In this document: positions 1-8,979 of the stretch, piece by piece
Layout: each line of letters starts with the position of its first letter
How positions within the stretch are numbered: the stretch's first letter is position 1
Assembly: GCA_000733355.1 (NCBI GenBank)
Contig: JNVV01000046.1
Span: 178,125 to 200,400, forward strand
DNA from: Falciphora oryzae
Taxonomy: Eukaryota; Ascomycota; Sordariomycetes; Magnaporthales; Magnaporthaceae
DNA: 22,276 nt
Reading direction: 5' to 3'
Position numbers and translations under genes: made by a program
Notes under the pieces: generated by a model
Told to the model about the DNA's origin: nothing
The model's database searches: none
Seen by the model: only the letters and a program-made list of their open reading frames with translations

Positions 1-244
1 AAGTCTGCATTATGCAGTGGGTCGCATGCTTCGGGGGTCCAGCCTGCGGGCGCGTCGCCATGCACAACCTTCACACCCGCCATGCAGGGGACCGCCCGGC
101 CTTTGCATCCCTTATCTTATCGGCGGACGGGCGCCGCTGACCCCGCCATCCGACACAGATTATTTCTCGACAATTTTTTTTTTCTGTCCCCTCGTCCTCC
201 TCCTTTCTCCCCAGACTGCGCTTGCTGTCACGCACAAAGGCAAG
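1..244 (+). promoter_or_regulatory. 5' flank and leader of the importin gene
   Basis: No gene is visible here. The stretch contains a run of ten T at 174-183 followed by a CT-rich block to about 213 that ends in CCCCAG. Pyrimidine tracts of this kind commonly lie just upstream of transcription starts in filamentous ascomycetes, and the final CAG could also be the acceptor of an intron in the 5' leader. The ATG of the importin gene follows at 245 in the context CAAGATGG. The promoter role is inferred from position and composition. Confidence 0.4.
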
Positions 245-3200
245 ATGGATCGTCAGAAGCTGGCCGCGCTGCTCCAGGAGAGCCAACTTCGTGAGTTCCT
301 CTGCGCGCATTGCTTCGCTGTCCTGCTCTGGCGATCTCCCGCAGCATGTCTTGCTAACGCCGTCTCCTAACCCCCCAGCCGACACGGAAAAGGTCAAGGC
401 CATCACGGCTGAGCTGCAGAAGAACTACTTCCCGCACCCCGAGTCGCTGCTGGCCCTGCTCGAGATCGTGTGCATCCACAACGATGTCGGCGTCAGGCAG
501 CAGGCCTCGGTCCAGGCCTCGCGCCTAGTCGTCAAGCACTGGGCCACCCAGACGGCCAAGGACAAGGAGGACGTGCGCAAGCATCTGATCGAGGCCGTCA
601 TGAAGGAGCAGAACGCCAAGTGCCGCCACTCCATCTCGCGCCTCATCTCCAACATCGCCAGCATCGACTTTGCCGACGGCGAGTGGAAGGAGCTGTTCCA
701 GGGCATCTTCCAGCTCGCCGAGAGCGACAATGTTGCCCAGCGCGAGGTCGGCTCCTACCTCATCTACGCCACCCTCGAGTCGGACCCCACCCACTTCACC
801 GAGCACCTCGCCCACCTCTTCACGGCCCTGCAGAAGCTCATGCAGGACCCCCAGAGCCTCGAGGTGCGCGTCAACGCCGTCATGTCGGTCGGCTGCGGCC
901 TGCTGCTGGTCGACACCGACGACGAGGAGGACGCCGACAAGGTCGCCCTGATCCAGTCGCTGGTCCCCCACATCGCCGACGTCCTGCGCGCCGCCGTCCA
1001 GGCCGCCGACGACGAGAAGACCAAGCAGACGTTTGAGACGCTGCAGCAGTTCCTCGCCTACGACTCGTCGCTGCTGGGCAAGTACCTCAAGGATCTGATG
1101 CAGTTCACCATCGAGATCGCCGCCAACCCCGAGGCAGACGAGCAGGCCCGCTCCCAGTCGCTGAGCTTCCTGACCCAGGCTGTGCGGTACCGCCGCATGA
1201 AGCTGATGGCCATGGGCGACCTGATCAAGGCGCTCGTCGAGAAGAGCCTGCAGATCCTGACGGAGCTGGACGACGACGACGACGACGACGAGACCACGCC
1301 CGCCCGCGCCTCGCTCGCCCTGCTGTCGCAGCTGTCCAGCGACCTGCCGCCCCGCCACGTCATTGTGCCGCTGCTCGACCAGTTCGCCGCCTTCTCCTCG
1401 TCGCCCCAGGCTGGCCACAGGAAGGCCGGTGTTCTTGCTCTCGGCATCTGCGCCGAGGGTGCCCCCGACTTTGTCAACACCCAGATGAAGAGCATTCTGC
1501 CCATCGTCATCGGCCTGCTGAACGACCAGGACGTCGAGGTCCGCCACGCTGCGCTTATCGGGCTGACGCGCCTGGCCGAGGAGATGTCGGAGGACGTGGC
1601 TGCTGAGCACGAGGCTCTTGTCGCGGCCCTCCTGAAGAACCTGCAGGCCGCCGTGACCGAGAGCACCGACGACAAGTCCAAGAAGAAGAACACGGCCGTG
1701 ATCCGCTCCGTCTGCGCCGCCTTTGACGCCATGTGCGACGGTGTGAAGCCCGAGGTCATGCAAAAGCACGGCCCGCGGCTGCTCGACCCCATCGGCAGCC
1801 TGCTCGTCCACGAGGACGCTCGCGTCAAGATCGCCGCCGGCGGTGCCCTCGGCGCCATTGCCACATCGATGGGCGACGAGTTCAAGCCCTACTTCGTCAA
1901 GATCATGACCGCCCTGGCACCCTACATGGCTGCCAAGGAGACCGAGGAGGATCTGACGTTGAGGAGCGGCATCTGCGACGCCATTGGCCGCATAGCCGTT
2001 GCGGTCGGCGCCGAGGCCTTCAAGCCGTACGTGGAGGATCTGATGCGCAACAGCGAGGAGGGTCTGCGCCTCGACAGCTCCGAGCTTCGCGAGAGCAGCT
2101 TCATCCTGTGGTCGCAGCTCTGCAAGGTCTACGAGAAGGACTTTGCGCCCTTCCTGGACGGCGTCTTCAAGGCCCTGCTCGACGCGCTGAACGAGGACGA
2201 CGACGAGGTTGCGCTGAACCTGACCGAGGAGGAGCTGGCCATCGCCGGCGATGCCCTGGAGCTGGTTACCGCTGGCAAGCGTGCCAAGATCCGGACCGCC
2301 GAGGTGGACGAGACCCTCATGGACGACGACGACTCGGACGACGGCGACTTTGAGGACTTTATGGAGTCGGCCGAGGCTATGGAGAAGGAGGTTGCCGTCG
2401 AGGTTCTCGGCGACATCATCTACCACTCGTGCGGCACCGAGGATATTGCCAAGTACCTGGAGAAGGCGCTCGAGGTCGTCACGCCCCTGCTCGACCATCA
2501 CTACGAGGGATGTCGCAAGTCGGCCATCTCGACCCTCTGGCGTTCGTACGCTCGCGTCTGGCAGCTGACCGAAGAGGAGACTGGCGTCAAGTGGGAGGCT
2601 GGCTTCCCGCCCAAGCACACCCCCAGCGTCGCCCTGATCAAGCTCGGAGAGATTGTGACCAAGGGCACCCTGAGCATGTGGGCCGAGGAGAGCGAGCGGT
2701 ACGTTTTGTCTTGCATCTTTCAGCCTCCTTCCCGTGAAGTGATGAATACCATGCGTTATTACCCAGCTCACTCAGACGCAATGCGAGTGCTGAGAAAGCG
2801 TTTCTACTTCTGATCACACACCCAACAAACATTTTTCTGGATGCCTCAAAGCGTTCCCTGCTGACTTGCTTCTAGCGACGTCGTTACCGAGATCAACCGC
2901 ATGATCGCCCACACCCTGCGGGTCACCGGCCCTGCCATCCTCGTCGGCGAGGACACTCTGACGCAAGTCATCTCTGCCCTGACCCTCATCATCACGCGCT
3001 CGCACTCTTGCCAGCAGGACCTCGGCAACGAGATCGAGGACCAGGACGTCCAGGAGAGCTCCGAGTACGACTGGCTTGTCATCGACACGGCCCTGGACGT
3101 CATCATCAGCCTGTCGGTCGCCCTCGGCCCCGCGTTCGGTGAGCTCTGGAAGGTTGTCGAGAAGCCCGTCATGAAGTTTGCCAGCTCCAACGACGCGCTT

Positions 3201-3865
3201 GAGAGGTCCACGGCCGTCGGTGTCATCGCCGAGTGCATCAACTACATGGGGGCCACCTGCACGCCCTACACGTCGCCCCTGCTCAAGCTGCTCCTCCACC
3301 GCCTGTCGGACGAGGATCCCGAGACCAAGAGCAACGCCGCCTACGGCGCTGGTCAGCTTGTCCTCAACTCGACCGACAGCAAGACGTACCTGCCCAGCTT
3401 CGAGACCATTCTCTCCAAGATCGAGCCCATGCTCAACATCCCGGCCCCGGCGTCGGGTCGCATTCTCGACAACGCCTGTGGCTGCCTGTGCCGCCTGATC
3501 ATGGCGCACCCCGACCGTGTCAACCTCGACGAGTACCTGCCCGTGCTGGTCGAGAGGCTGCCTCTCAAGGACGACTACGAGGAGAACACGCCCATCTTCC
3601 AGTGCATCTTCAAGCTTTGTGAGTATCTGCCATCCCTGCTTCGGCCATCCGCCGATACTAACCGACCATAGACGAGCACAACAACCAGACCGTTTCCAAC
3701 CTCACCCCCAAGCTCATCCCCGTCTTCGAGAAGGTCCTCAGCCCACCTGAGGACCAGCTGACGGCCGAGACACGCGGGCTTGTCAAGAAGATTGTGCAGA
3801 TCCTGTACAAGGCCAAACCGGATCTGTTCCAGGCCCACCAGGCCGTTGTTAGCCTGGCCGCTTAA
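245..3865 (+). CDS. KAP123: Importin beta-4 / Kap123-class karyopherin, complete, four exons
   Basis: This is a nuclear import receptor of the importin-beta superfamily. Family members carry cargo such as ribosomal proteins and histones through the nuclear pore and release it on Ran-GTP binding. Exons are 245-290, 379-2698, 2876-3618 and 3672-3865; introns start GTGAGT, GTACGT and GTGAGT and all end in AG. The joined frame encodes 1100 residues, close to the yeast protein (about 1113). The N-terminus has the family pattern of a short helix, then PDTEKVK and a YFPHPESLLALLEI-like stretch (importin-N region, about residues 15-75). The rest is repeated HEAT-type helices. Two acidic stretches are visible: an Asp run near residue 312 (DNA 1268-1291) and DDDDSDDGDFEDF near residue 663. 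The protein ends in SLAA and TAA. The start was chosen because it gives the family N-terminus and is followed directly by a good donor. Housekeeping gene; nothing appears broken. Confidence 0.95.
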
Positions 3866-4009
3866 TTTGCATTTGTCATTTTACTGCCCTTACCTTGCAC
3901 TACACATACCCCTTGTTTTAGACTTGCCTAGACTTAAACCATGTCGATGACGGATTAGGATGCTCGAGATCTACTGCTAGATAGACGGAGCTGGCCTAGA
4001 TGACGTATG

Positions 4010-4015
4010 AATAAA
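4010..4015 (+). terminator. Candidate polyadenylation signal of the importin gene
   Basis: A perfect AATAAA hexamer lies about 145 nt after the importin stop codon, a usual 3'-UTR length in fungi. Its role is inferred from sequence and position only. The importin gene converges here with the minus-strand secreted-protein locus that ends at 4271. Confidence 0.45.
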
Positions 4016-4270
4016 AGTTGACTGATTTCACAACCGACTGTGCACGCTGGATGTCGCGGCTTGTTTATTCGACTAGGCCATGACAGCCGGCTAAGTCTAG
4101 TTGTGGTGAAACGAACCGCCGGCCAACTGGTTCGGTCAAAGGAGCGCGGCGAAGTGAAAGAAGCTATCAGATACGGACTAGGCAGCGTGTCGAAGCAGTG
4201 CCGGGCGAGTATTGCGAAATGTCTAGCCCTTGAGACCCGAGTACCCGATTCACCCCACAAACGACACGCC

Positions 4271-4693
4271 TTAGACCCGGAGGCAGCAGGGCTCAACGCC
4301 GTTGCAGGACTGCTGGTCGCGGGGCTGACAGAAGGCTCCCGGGATGTCGAGACAGAAGTTGATCCAGTCCACGGTGATACCGCGGGGGCCGCACCGGAAG
4401 CGCGACTGCAGCTGCTTGTCAACAGTGATGGGCTCCTGGCCGGCCTTGATCAGGGCATCGTTGATGCGCTCGGTCCACAGAGCGCGATGCACTTTTGAGC
4501 TTTTATGTCAGACGAATTGTGCGGCAGCTCGGTCGGAGAAAGGGTGGAGGACTCACCAGGGTTGTCCTGTGTGATCAGCTCGTGTCCGCAGTAGACCCGC
4601 CCGGGCTCGCAGGTGTCGAAGGCGGCGACCTTGGCCGGCCAGGAGAGCGGCGACGGCGCCGAGGGTAGGGATGGCGGACTTGAACGTTTTGAT
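4271..4693 (-). pseudogene. Small secreted cysteine-rich protein gene, apparently broken at the start codon and by a frameshift
   Basis: On the minus strand the region reads as a typical two-exon fungal small secreted protein. Exon 1 is about 4693-4557, the intron 4556-4492 (GTGAGT donor, CTGAC branch, AAAAG acceptor) and exon 2 4491-4271, ending in TAA. The mature part begins near FDTCEPG and has eight cysteines, including a final CC pair four residues from the end, enough for four disulfides. A hydrophobic leader (KTFKSAIPTLGAVAALLAG) lies just upstream but in a different frame: a GG where one G would keep the frame (4629-4630) separates it from the mature part. The codon where the leader should start reads ATC (4693-4691), and no ATG lies between the TATA box and the mature region. 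A recent pseudogene or sequence errors would both explain this. The family is not recognised; such proteins are often effector candidates, but no function can be assigned. Confidence 0.65.
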
Positions 4694-4760
4694 GGCCGGC
4701 TGGTGTTGATCTGCTGGCTGTGTTCTGTTGTTTCTTTCTCGATTCAAGCAGGCAAAGGCC

Positions 4761-4770
4761 TCCTTTTATA
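4761..4770 (-). promoter_or_regulatory. TATA box of the secreted-protein locus
   Basis: The minus strand reads TATAAAAGGA, a near-consensus TATA element, about 70 nt upstream of the expected start-codon position (4693). A transcription start about 30 nt downstream of the box would give a short leader of about 40-50 nt. The promoter appears intact while the coding region is damaged. Confidence 0.6.
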
Positions 4771-4771
4771 C

Positions 4772-6599
4772 CCGATTCCTGTGTCTCTCATCGCTCTGAC
4801 GGGCTGCTTCAGAACGTGATTCTTGCCCACAAAAACAGCAACATCTTTCTCACTGGTGATTCCGCCTGCCCTTCACCGCGGTGGTCGGCTCAAGGCTGAC
4901 CAACCGGATCTTTGCCACCGGAATCGTTTGTAAGTATCACGACAAGAAACTCAGCCCGCATGGCGAAGGCATCACGGGGCTTCAGTCTTGCCGCTGTTGT
5001 AGCGACACGATACGCGTACAAATACATTAGACTTGCGGGAGGCTCGACTGGGCTAGTCTCCATCTGGAGCTATCACCCCACGCCCCAGACTTCCCCGGTG
5101 TGGACAAGGTGGCATCTCGACAAGTTGAGGTGCCACATTTCGGCCATGTCTTACACATTCTCAGGGGTAAGCATAAAATCATGGCCCTACTCGTGATGTG
5201 AGGGTGGGGAGTCTTAGCGTACACACGCACACCGTGAATCCTTCCAGGCTCTTGGGCCGTGTTATAGAAAAACCCGGCCCATAGAACGCGGCAGGGCGCT
5301 GCGCTGACGTGCCCAGAAGCTTACCGTGTGTGAACCACTGCGGGAAGCCGGTGAGGTTCTTTGCCTTGGCCGGCGATGGGTGGGGATTTAATTGGTTTCC
5401 TGGGGTAAACTTGTATGGTTTGATTTCCCAAACCTGGTCTGATAGCCGGCTCTCGGCCCGCTATTGCTGCGGCGGCTGGTTTGTGTCACACATGGGAGTC
5501 GTATTCATAATCTTACAACAAAAGGTACCGGTGGAGAGCTTGAACATGACGTCGTGTAGCAGCTGCTTGTTCCAGAACTTTGTCCGATGCTCGCACTTGA
5601 CAATACCATATCGAACTGAAGTTTGGTTGTCAGTCAGGGATTTCAGCAACTGGACATCTTCACACCTCCGTCACAAACCACAAGTCGAACTAGCACGGGG
5701 TGCCTTTCGAGCGCAACTAGTTGTCACCCGCTAAAATATACGTGTTGTCGGGGAAAGGCGGGGGAACGTGCAGGGCAATGATTGCCGCTCGCTTCTGCTG
5801 TGCCACATATCCACATGATTCCGGTCGAGATGGCCGCGATTGGGTTTTCTAGACGCAAAGAGCACCGACGGTGGCTGGACGTGCCCAGACGCAGCTAGGC
5901 CAGGTAGGCTCAAGCTTTATGTCGGCTCTCGTTGCTTTTCCTCCCTATGCAACGCTCGGACGCGCCGGCCAAGAAGAATTCGTAGTGATGGCTTTGATTT
6001 GCGCCGCAAGTGGTGTCGTCATCAGGTCTTAGTGCCAGCCCCCTGGATTTTGTGGCTTCATTGTTTTGATGGAATTCGGCACGCTTTTGATGATGGTCGC
6101 GGATGCGGACAGCAGCAAAAAAGGGCCTAGATCGCCATGCCGCGATTTACACGCCCGGTAAAGGACTGGACCGGAGTGCCAAATCCGCCGCGACCGGTCG
6201 GCGACGACGGCGGACGGACTCTGGCGGTTCTCTGGCAGACGCTCCGGCAACCCAGTCGCAGGACACGCAGCGCGTGCATGCACTTGTCGTTCGTGTGCGA
6301 GGGTCGAGGCCTTCCTTGGCAGGGTCTGCTGCGGCCATGACGCCCGACTCGACGTCGAGGTCGAGCATGGATTTCGCGAGCACGTTTTAGCCGCTGACAT
6401 GCTGCGAATCCTAGTCAGGGAGGCTGGATTGCAGCGGTCGGTTTGGAGTCTCGTGATTGCCTTCTTGTTGAGGGGATAACAGCGAGGCATGGGCCGGAGA
6501 TGCAACGAACAGAGGCAGCCCTGGAGGCAGCCTTGCAGGAACGGGTAGCAGAATCAGGCCGTCCAAGACTGCAGGCCACGACCCTGACGACCAGCGATA
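4772..6599. other. Intergenic stretch without a convincing gene; lower GC than its neighbours
   Basis: This 1.8-kb stretch separates the secreted-protein locus from the acetyltransferase. About 4800-5760 is visibly richer in A and T than the flanking genes. The longest open frames, including one of 141 codons at 5309-5734 that begins with GTG, resemble no family I know and lack clear splice or codon-use support. I saw no terminal repeats, transposase motifs or RNA genes. About 6300-6599 should contain the acetyltransferase promoter. An in-frame stop at 6585-6587 shows that the acetyltransferase ORF cannot extend further upstream. Confidence 0.5.
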
Positions 6600-7784
6600 A
6601 TGGCGGGCATGCGCAAGGTGTACGAGACGCTTCGACGAGACGATCTCCCCGACACCCATCAGATATGGGACGACGCTATGGATCTCTACGGCGACTACTA
6701 CGAATACCTGGAGTACGACGAGAGCCGGCGCCCTGCCTGTCGGTAGCATCCCGCGTTCCCTAAAGTGGCAGTTTGCGCGCAAACTGCCGAGTCGAGTGGT
6801 GAAACGTGCGCTGACATTTGCCTGAAACCGCCCTTGCATCTGCCCGGCCGACCAGCCCGCTGGCACTGGGTCAGGCTGCCCGAGGACGAGTTCAGGGCCA
6901 TGTTCCTGCCGACGCCCGACAGCACCATCACGGTCTGCAAGATGGGCGGCGTCGTCGTCGGCCACGCCATGTGCGCCCGCTGGCCCTGCCGCCTGCGCTA
7001 CCCGTCGCGCGACCGCGCCCGTGACGCCAACGCCGTGGCCTGCTGGGTCACGCAGCTGGTCGTGCACCAGGACGCGCGCGAGTTCGGCGTCGCCACGGGC
7101 CTCATGGACGCCGTGCTGTCGCTGACGGCGAGCGGCAAGCCCCAGCGCTGGTCGACCGACACGACCGACGGCCAGAGGGGGAGCTGCACGGCGGGCAGCG
7201 CCGACGGCGACTGCAGCTGCTGCGGAGACGACTACGAGCCCACCCTGGTCTACGGCGCCCTGAGCCCGCACCCGGCCGTGCACCTGGCGCTGGCAAGGGC
7301 CTACGCGCAGCGGCACCGGCTGGACGAGGCCGTGCAGCCGCTCGACCACGTCCGGCTCGACTTTATACGCGAGCAGGCCGCGGGGATCCTGGCGGCGTCG
7401 CCGTGCCCACAGCTGCGACGCGCACGCCCGGCCGGGAGCCTCTTCCAGCGCGGCCTGCTGGGCCTGTCGCTGCGGCGGAGAATCTGTGGCGACGGTGGGG
7501 GTAGCAACCGCACCAGCGGGCGCCAGTACCACACGTGCCTCGACTGCGGGGCCGAGACGGACTTTATGTCGCCGCCATCGACCATCAAGGACCAGGTGAA
7601 ACGGGCACGAGAGCGCGGCTGGTCGCTGGGCCGTCTGCCGCCGGGCTGCGAGTTCATGCTGGTCATGCCGGCGGACCCGGCCGTCTACAAGCGGTACGTG
7701 TATCCGCAGTCGGTGTTTTCGTGGCTGCGCGGCCTCGCGCTCCCAAAGTGGTTGCAGGGGAGCCGGCGCAAGTCACGACGATGA
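6600..7784 (+). CDS. GNAT-family N-acetyltransferase-like protein, one intron
   Basis: Probable acyl-CoA-dependent N-acyltransferase; substrate unknown. Exon 1 is 6600-6742, starting at the first ATG after an in-frame stop and encoding 47 residues rich in Tyr and acidic residues (LYGDYYEYLEYDE). The preferred intron is 6743-6874 (GTAGCA donor, GGGTCAG acceptor) and exon 2 is 6875-7784, giving 350 residues. An alternative GAG acceptor at 6795-6796 keeps the frame and adds 26 residues. The best family evidence is VTQLVVHQDAREFGVATGLM near residues 105-125, which fits GNAT motif A (a strand, then R-x-x-G-V-A-T-x-L for the CoA pyrophosphate). A later YGALSPHPAVHLALARAY block near residue 173 resembles a signature of fungal GNAT-like proteins. 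TCLDCG near residue 268 provides a CxxC pair, conceivably structural or metal-binding. No neighbour suggests a pathway. Confidence 0.75.
6767..6788. repeat. 22-bp perfect palindrome inside the acetyltransferase intron
   Basis: Two 11-base arms, GGCAGTTTGCG and its exact reverse complement, meet with no spacer, centred between 6777 and 6778. The palindrome lies 24 nt after the proposed donor at 6743. In RNA it could form a hairpin; in DNA it could bind a dimeric protein. The symmetry is read directly from the sequence; any function is unknown. Confidence 0.85.
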
Positions 7785-8844
7785 AGACACATGTGGGCGG
7801 GCAGGGGCCAGTAAAACGGGACGAGGGTAACTCGGTGTGGTGCAGGGGTTGTGCTAGCTAGTCCGCCAATATCAGGATCAGCATCACGGGCCGGCCGGAC
7901 GGACAAATAGCAGATGGCGGCGAGTCGGCAAGATTGCGCGTGGAATCACAATGGAACAATTCGATGACCCTTTGGGCACTTGGCAGGGTGTGACGGCGGG
8001 CTATATCGGACTGGCTCATCAGGCAAAACTCTGCTGTGCTTGGTCGCACGGCCAACGCCGACTTGATACTGATCTCAACTTGCATCTCACACCGGCACTC
8101 GAGCGCTGCAGGCTGCCTCTCGCCGGGATATCCCCCAGAGTCCTGGGAACCCTCGCGAGTCAAGAGAGCCAAGACCCCGCGCGCCGTGAGTGGCCATCGT
8201 GCTGGCCTGAAGCGAAAGCTTAATGTTTTGCCGGCTGGCTCCTGAGGTGCAAGATCGGTGGCTAGGCCAACCGACTGCGCGGCAACTCTCCTCCGAGGCG
8301 GCCGGCAGGGGAGCGCGGGCGAGCCAGGTCGACACATGGAGGCATCGTGGAAAGCCATCGAGGCAAGTCATGCTCGCTGCGGCCACGGGAGCAGGCAGCT
8401 TCTGGCATGCCTCCTCCAGCCCTTGACGCCCACGGCCTGGAGCACGACGCGCGTGGCCACGATCCCTACAGCCCACCGCACCCACGTGGCTGCTGGGAAC
8501 CGGCGTCATCCCCGCCATGGCCGCCCGCGGATCAACCGTCTCGGGGCGTCATTAAGCTTTCTGTTTCCTTGCCAGTTGCGCTATCCGCCCTCGCGGATTG
8601 GCCCAGCCGCCCGCCCCCATTACTCAACCAGATTCTGTCTAGAACGTCTTGTGCCGGGGCAGGGGCTCGGCGCCGGGCCCGGCCTTGCAACGGCCTGAGA
8701 GCTGTATGTAACCAAAGTGGACGATCCCCGCCCGGCCTACGTAGACTTGGACGGGCTCGCTCCCCTGTCCGTGTTCGCTTTTTGTTTTCCTTCCTTTGCT
8801 TCCTTTTTTTTTTTTTTCTTCTTCCTCGCAACCAGCTGTCCAAC

Positions 8845-8862
8845 CCGACCGACCGACCGACC
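8845..8862 (+). repeat. CCGA tandem repeat (four units)
   Basis: Four consecutive CCGA units plus two further bases lie in the probable leader of the rhodopsin-domain gene. It is a short microsatellite with no evident function. Confidence 0.8.
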
Positions 8863-8886
8863 ACCTCACAACCCGCAGCCAGAGAA

Positions 8887-8973
8887 ATGCGACGGATCCG
8901 GCCGGCGCCGCCGTTACTGCCAGCTCCCTCCCGTGGCTGCCGCTGTCTTGCCAGGTTCCCGACGGCGTCTTGA
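8887..8973 (+). promoter_or_regulatory. Upstream ORF (28 codons) ahead of the rhodopsin-domain gene
   Basis: The ATG at 8887, in the favourable context GAGAAATGC, opens a 28-codon frame that stops with TGA at 8971-8973, six bases before the main ATG at 8980. Its stop overlaps another ATG (TGATG, 8971-8975) that opens an 18-codon frame running to 9029 and overlapping the main start. If the transcript begins upstream of 8887, ribosomes would have to reinitiate or leak past both to make the main protein. Whether the transcript includes these ATGs is unknown. Confidence 0.45.
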
Positions 8974-8979
8974 TGCGCA

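Larger units (their letters stand above)
7785..8979 (+). promoter_or_regulatory. Intergenic region and promoter/leader of the rhodopsin-domain gene
   Basis: No convincing gene is visible between the acetyltransferase stop and the rhodopsin-domain start. Near the 3' end lies a CT-rich block (about 8768-8826) with a run of 14 T at 8804-8817, then four tandem CCGA units at 8845-8862. This arrangement suggests a core promoter followed by the transcript leader. Two short upstream ORFs in the leader are listed separately. Confidence 0.45.

Noticed and set aside
525..2771. A 748-codon open frame antisense to the importin gene
   Set aside because: Its length results from GC-rich third codon positions in the sense gene, which remove stops from the complementary frame. 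The translation resembles no family, while the sense strand is a clear importin.
5309..5734. A 141-codon open frame in the lower-GC region
   Set aside because: It begins with GTG, has mixed codon use unlike the neighbouring genes and shows no recognisable domain.
6029..6505. A 158-codon minus-strand open frame upstream of the acetyltransferase
   Set aside because: It starts at TTG, has no recognisable motif and overlaps the presumed acetyltransferase promoter.
6411..7532. A 373-codon open frame antisense to the acetyltransferase
   Set aside because: Low-complexity Ala/Arg/Gly translation with no motif. The sense strand carries a GNAT motif and a splice structure.
8804..8817. T14 run as an RNA polymerase III terminator
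   Set aside because: No pol III gene lies upstream on that strand. The run sits in a CT-rich promoter-type tract before the rhodopsin-domain gene.
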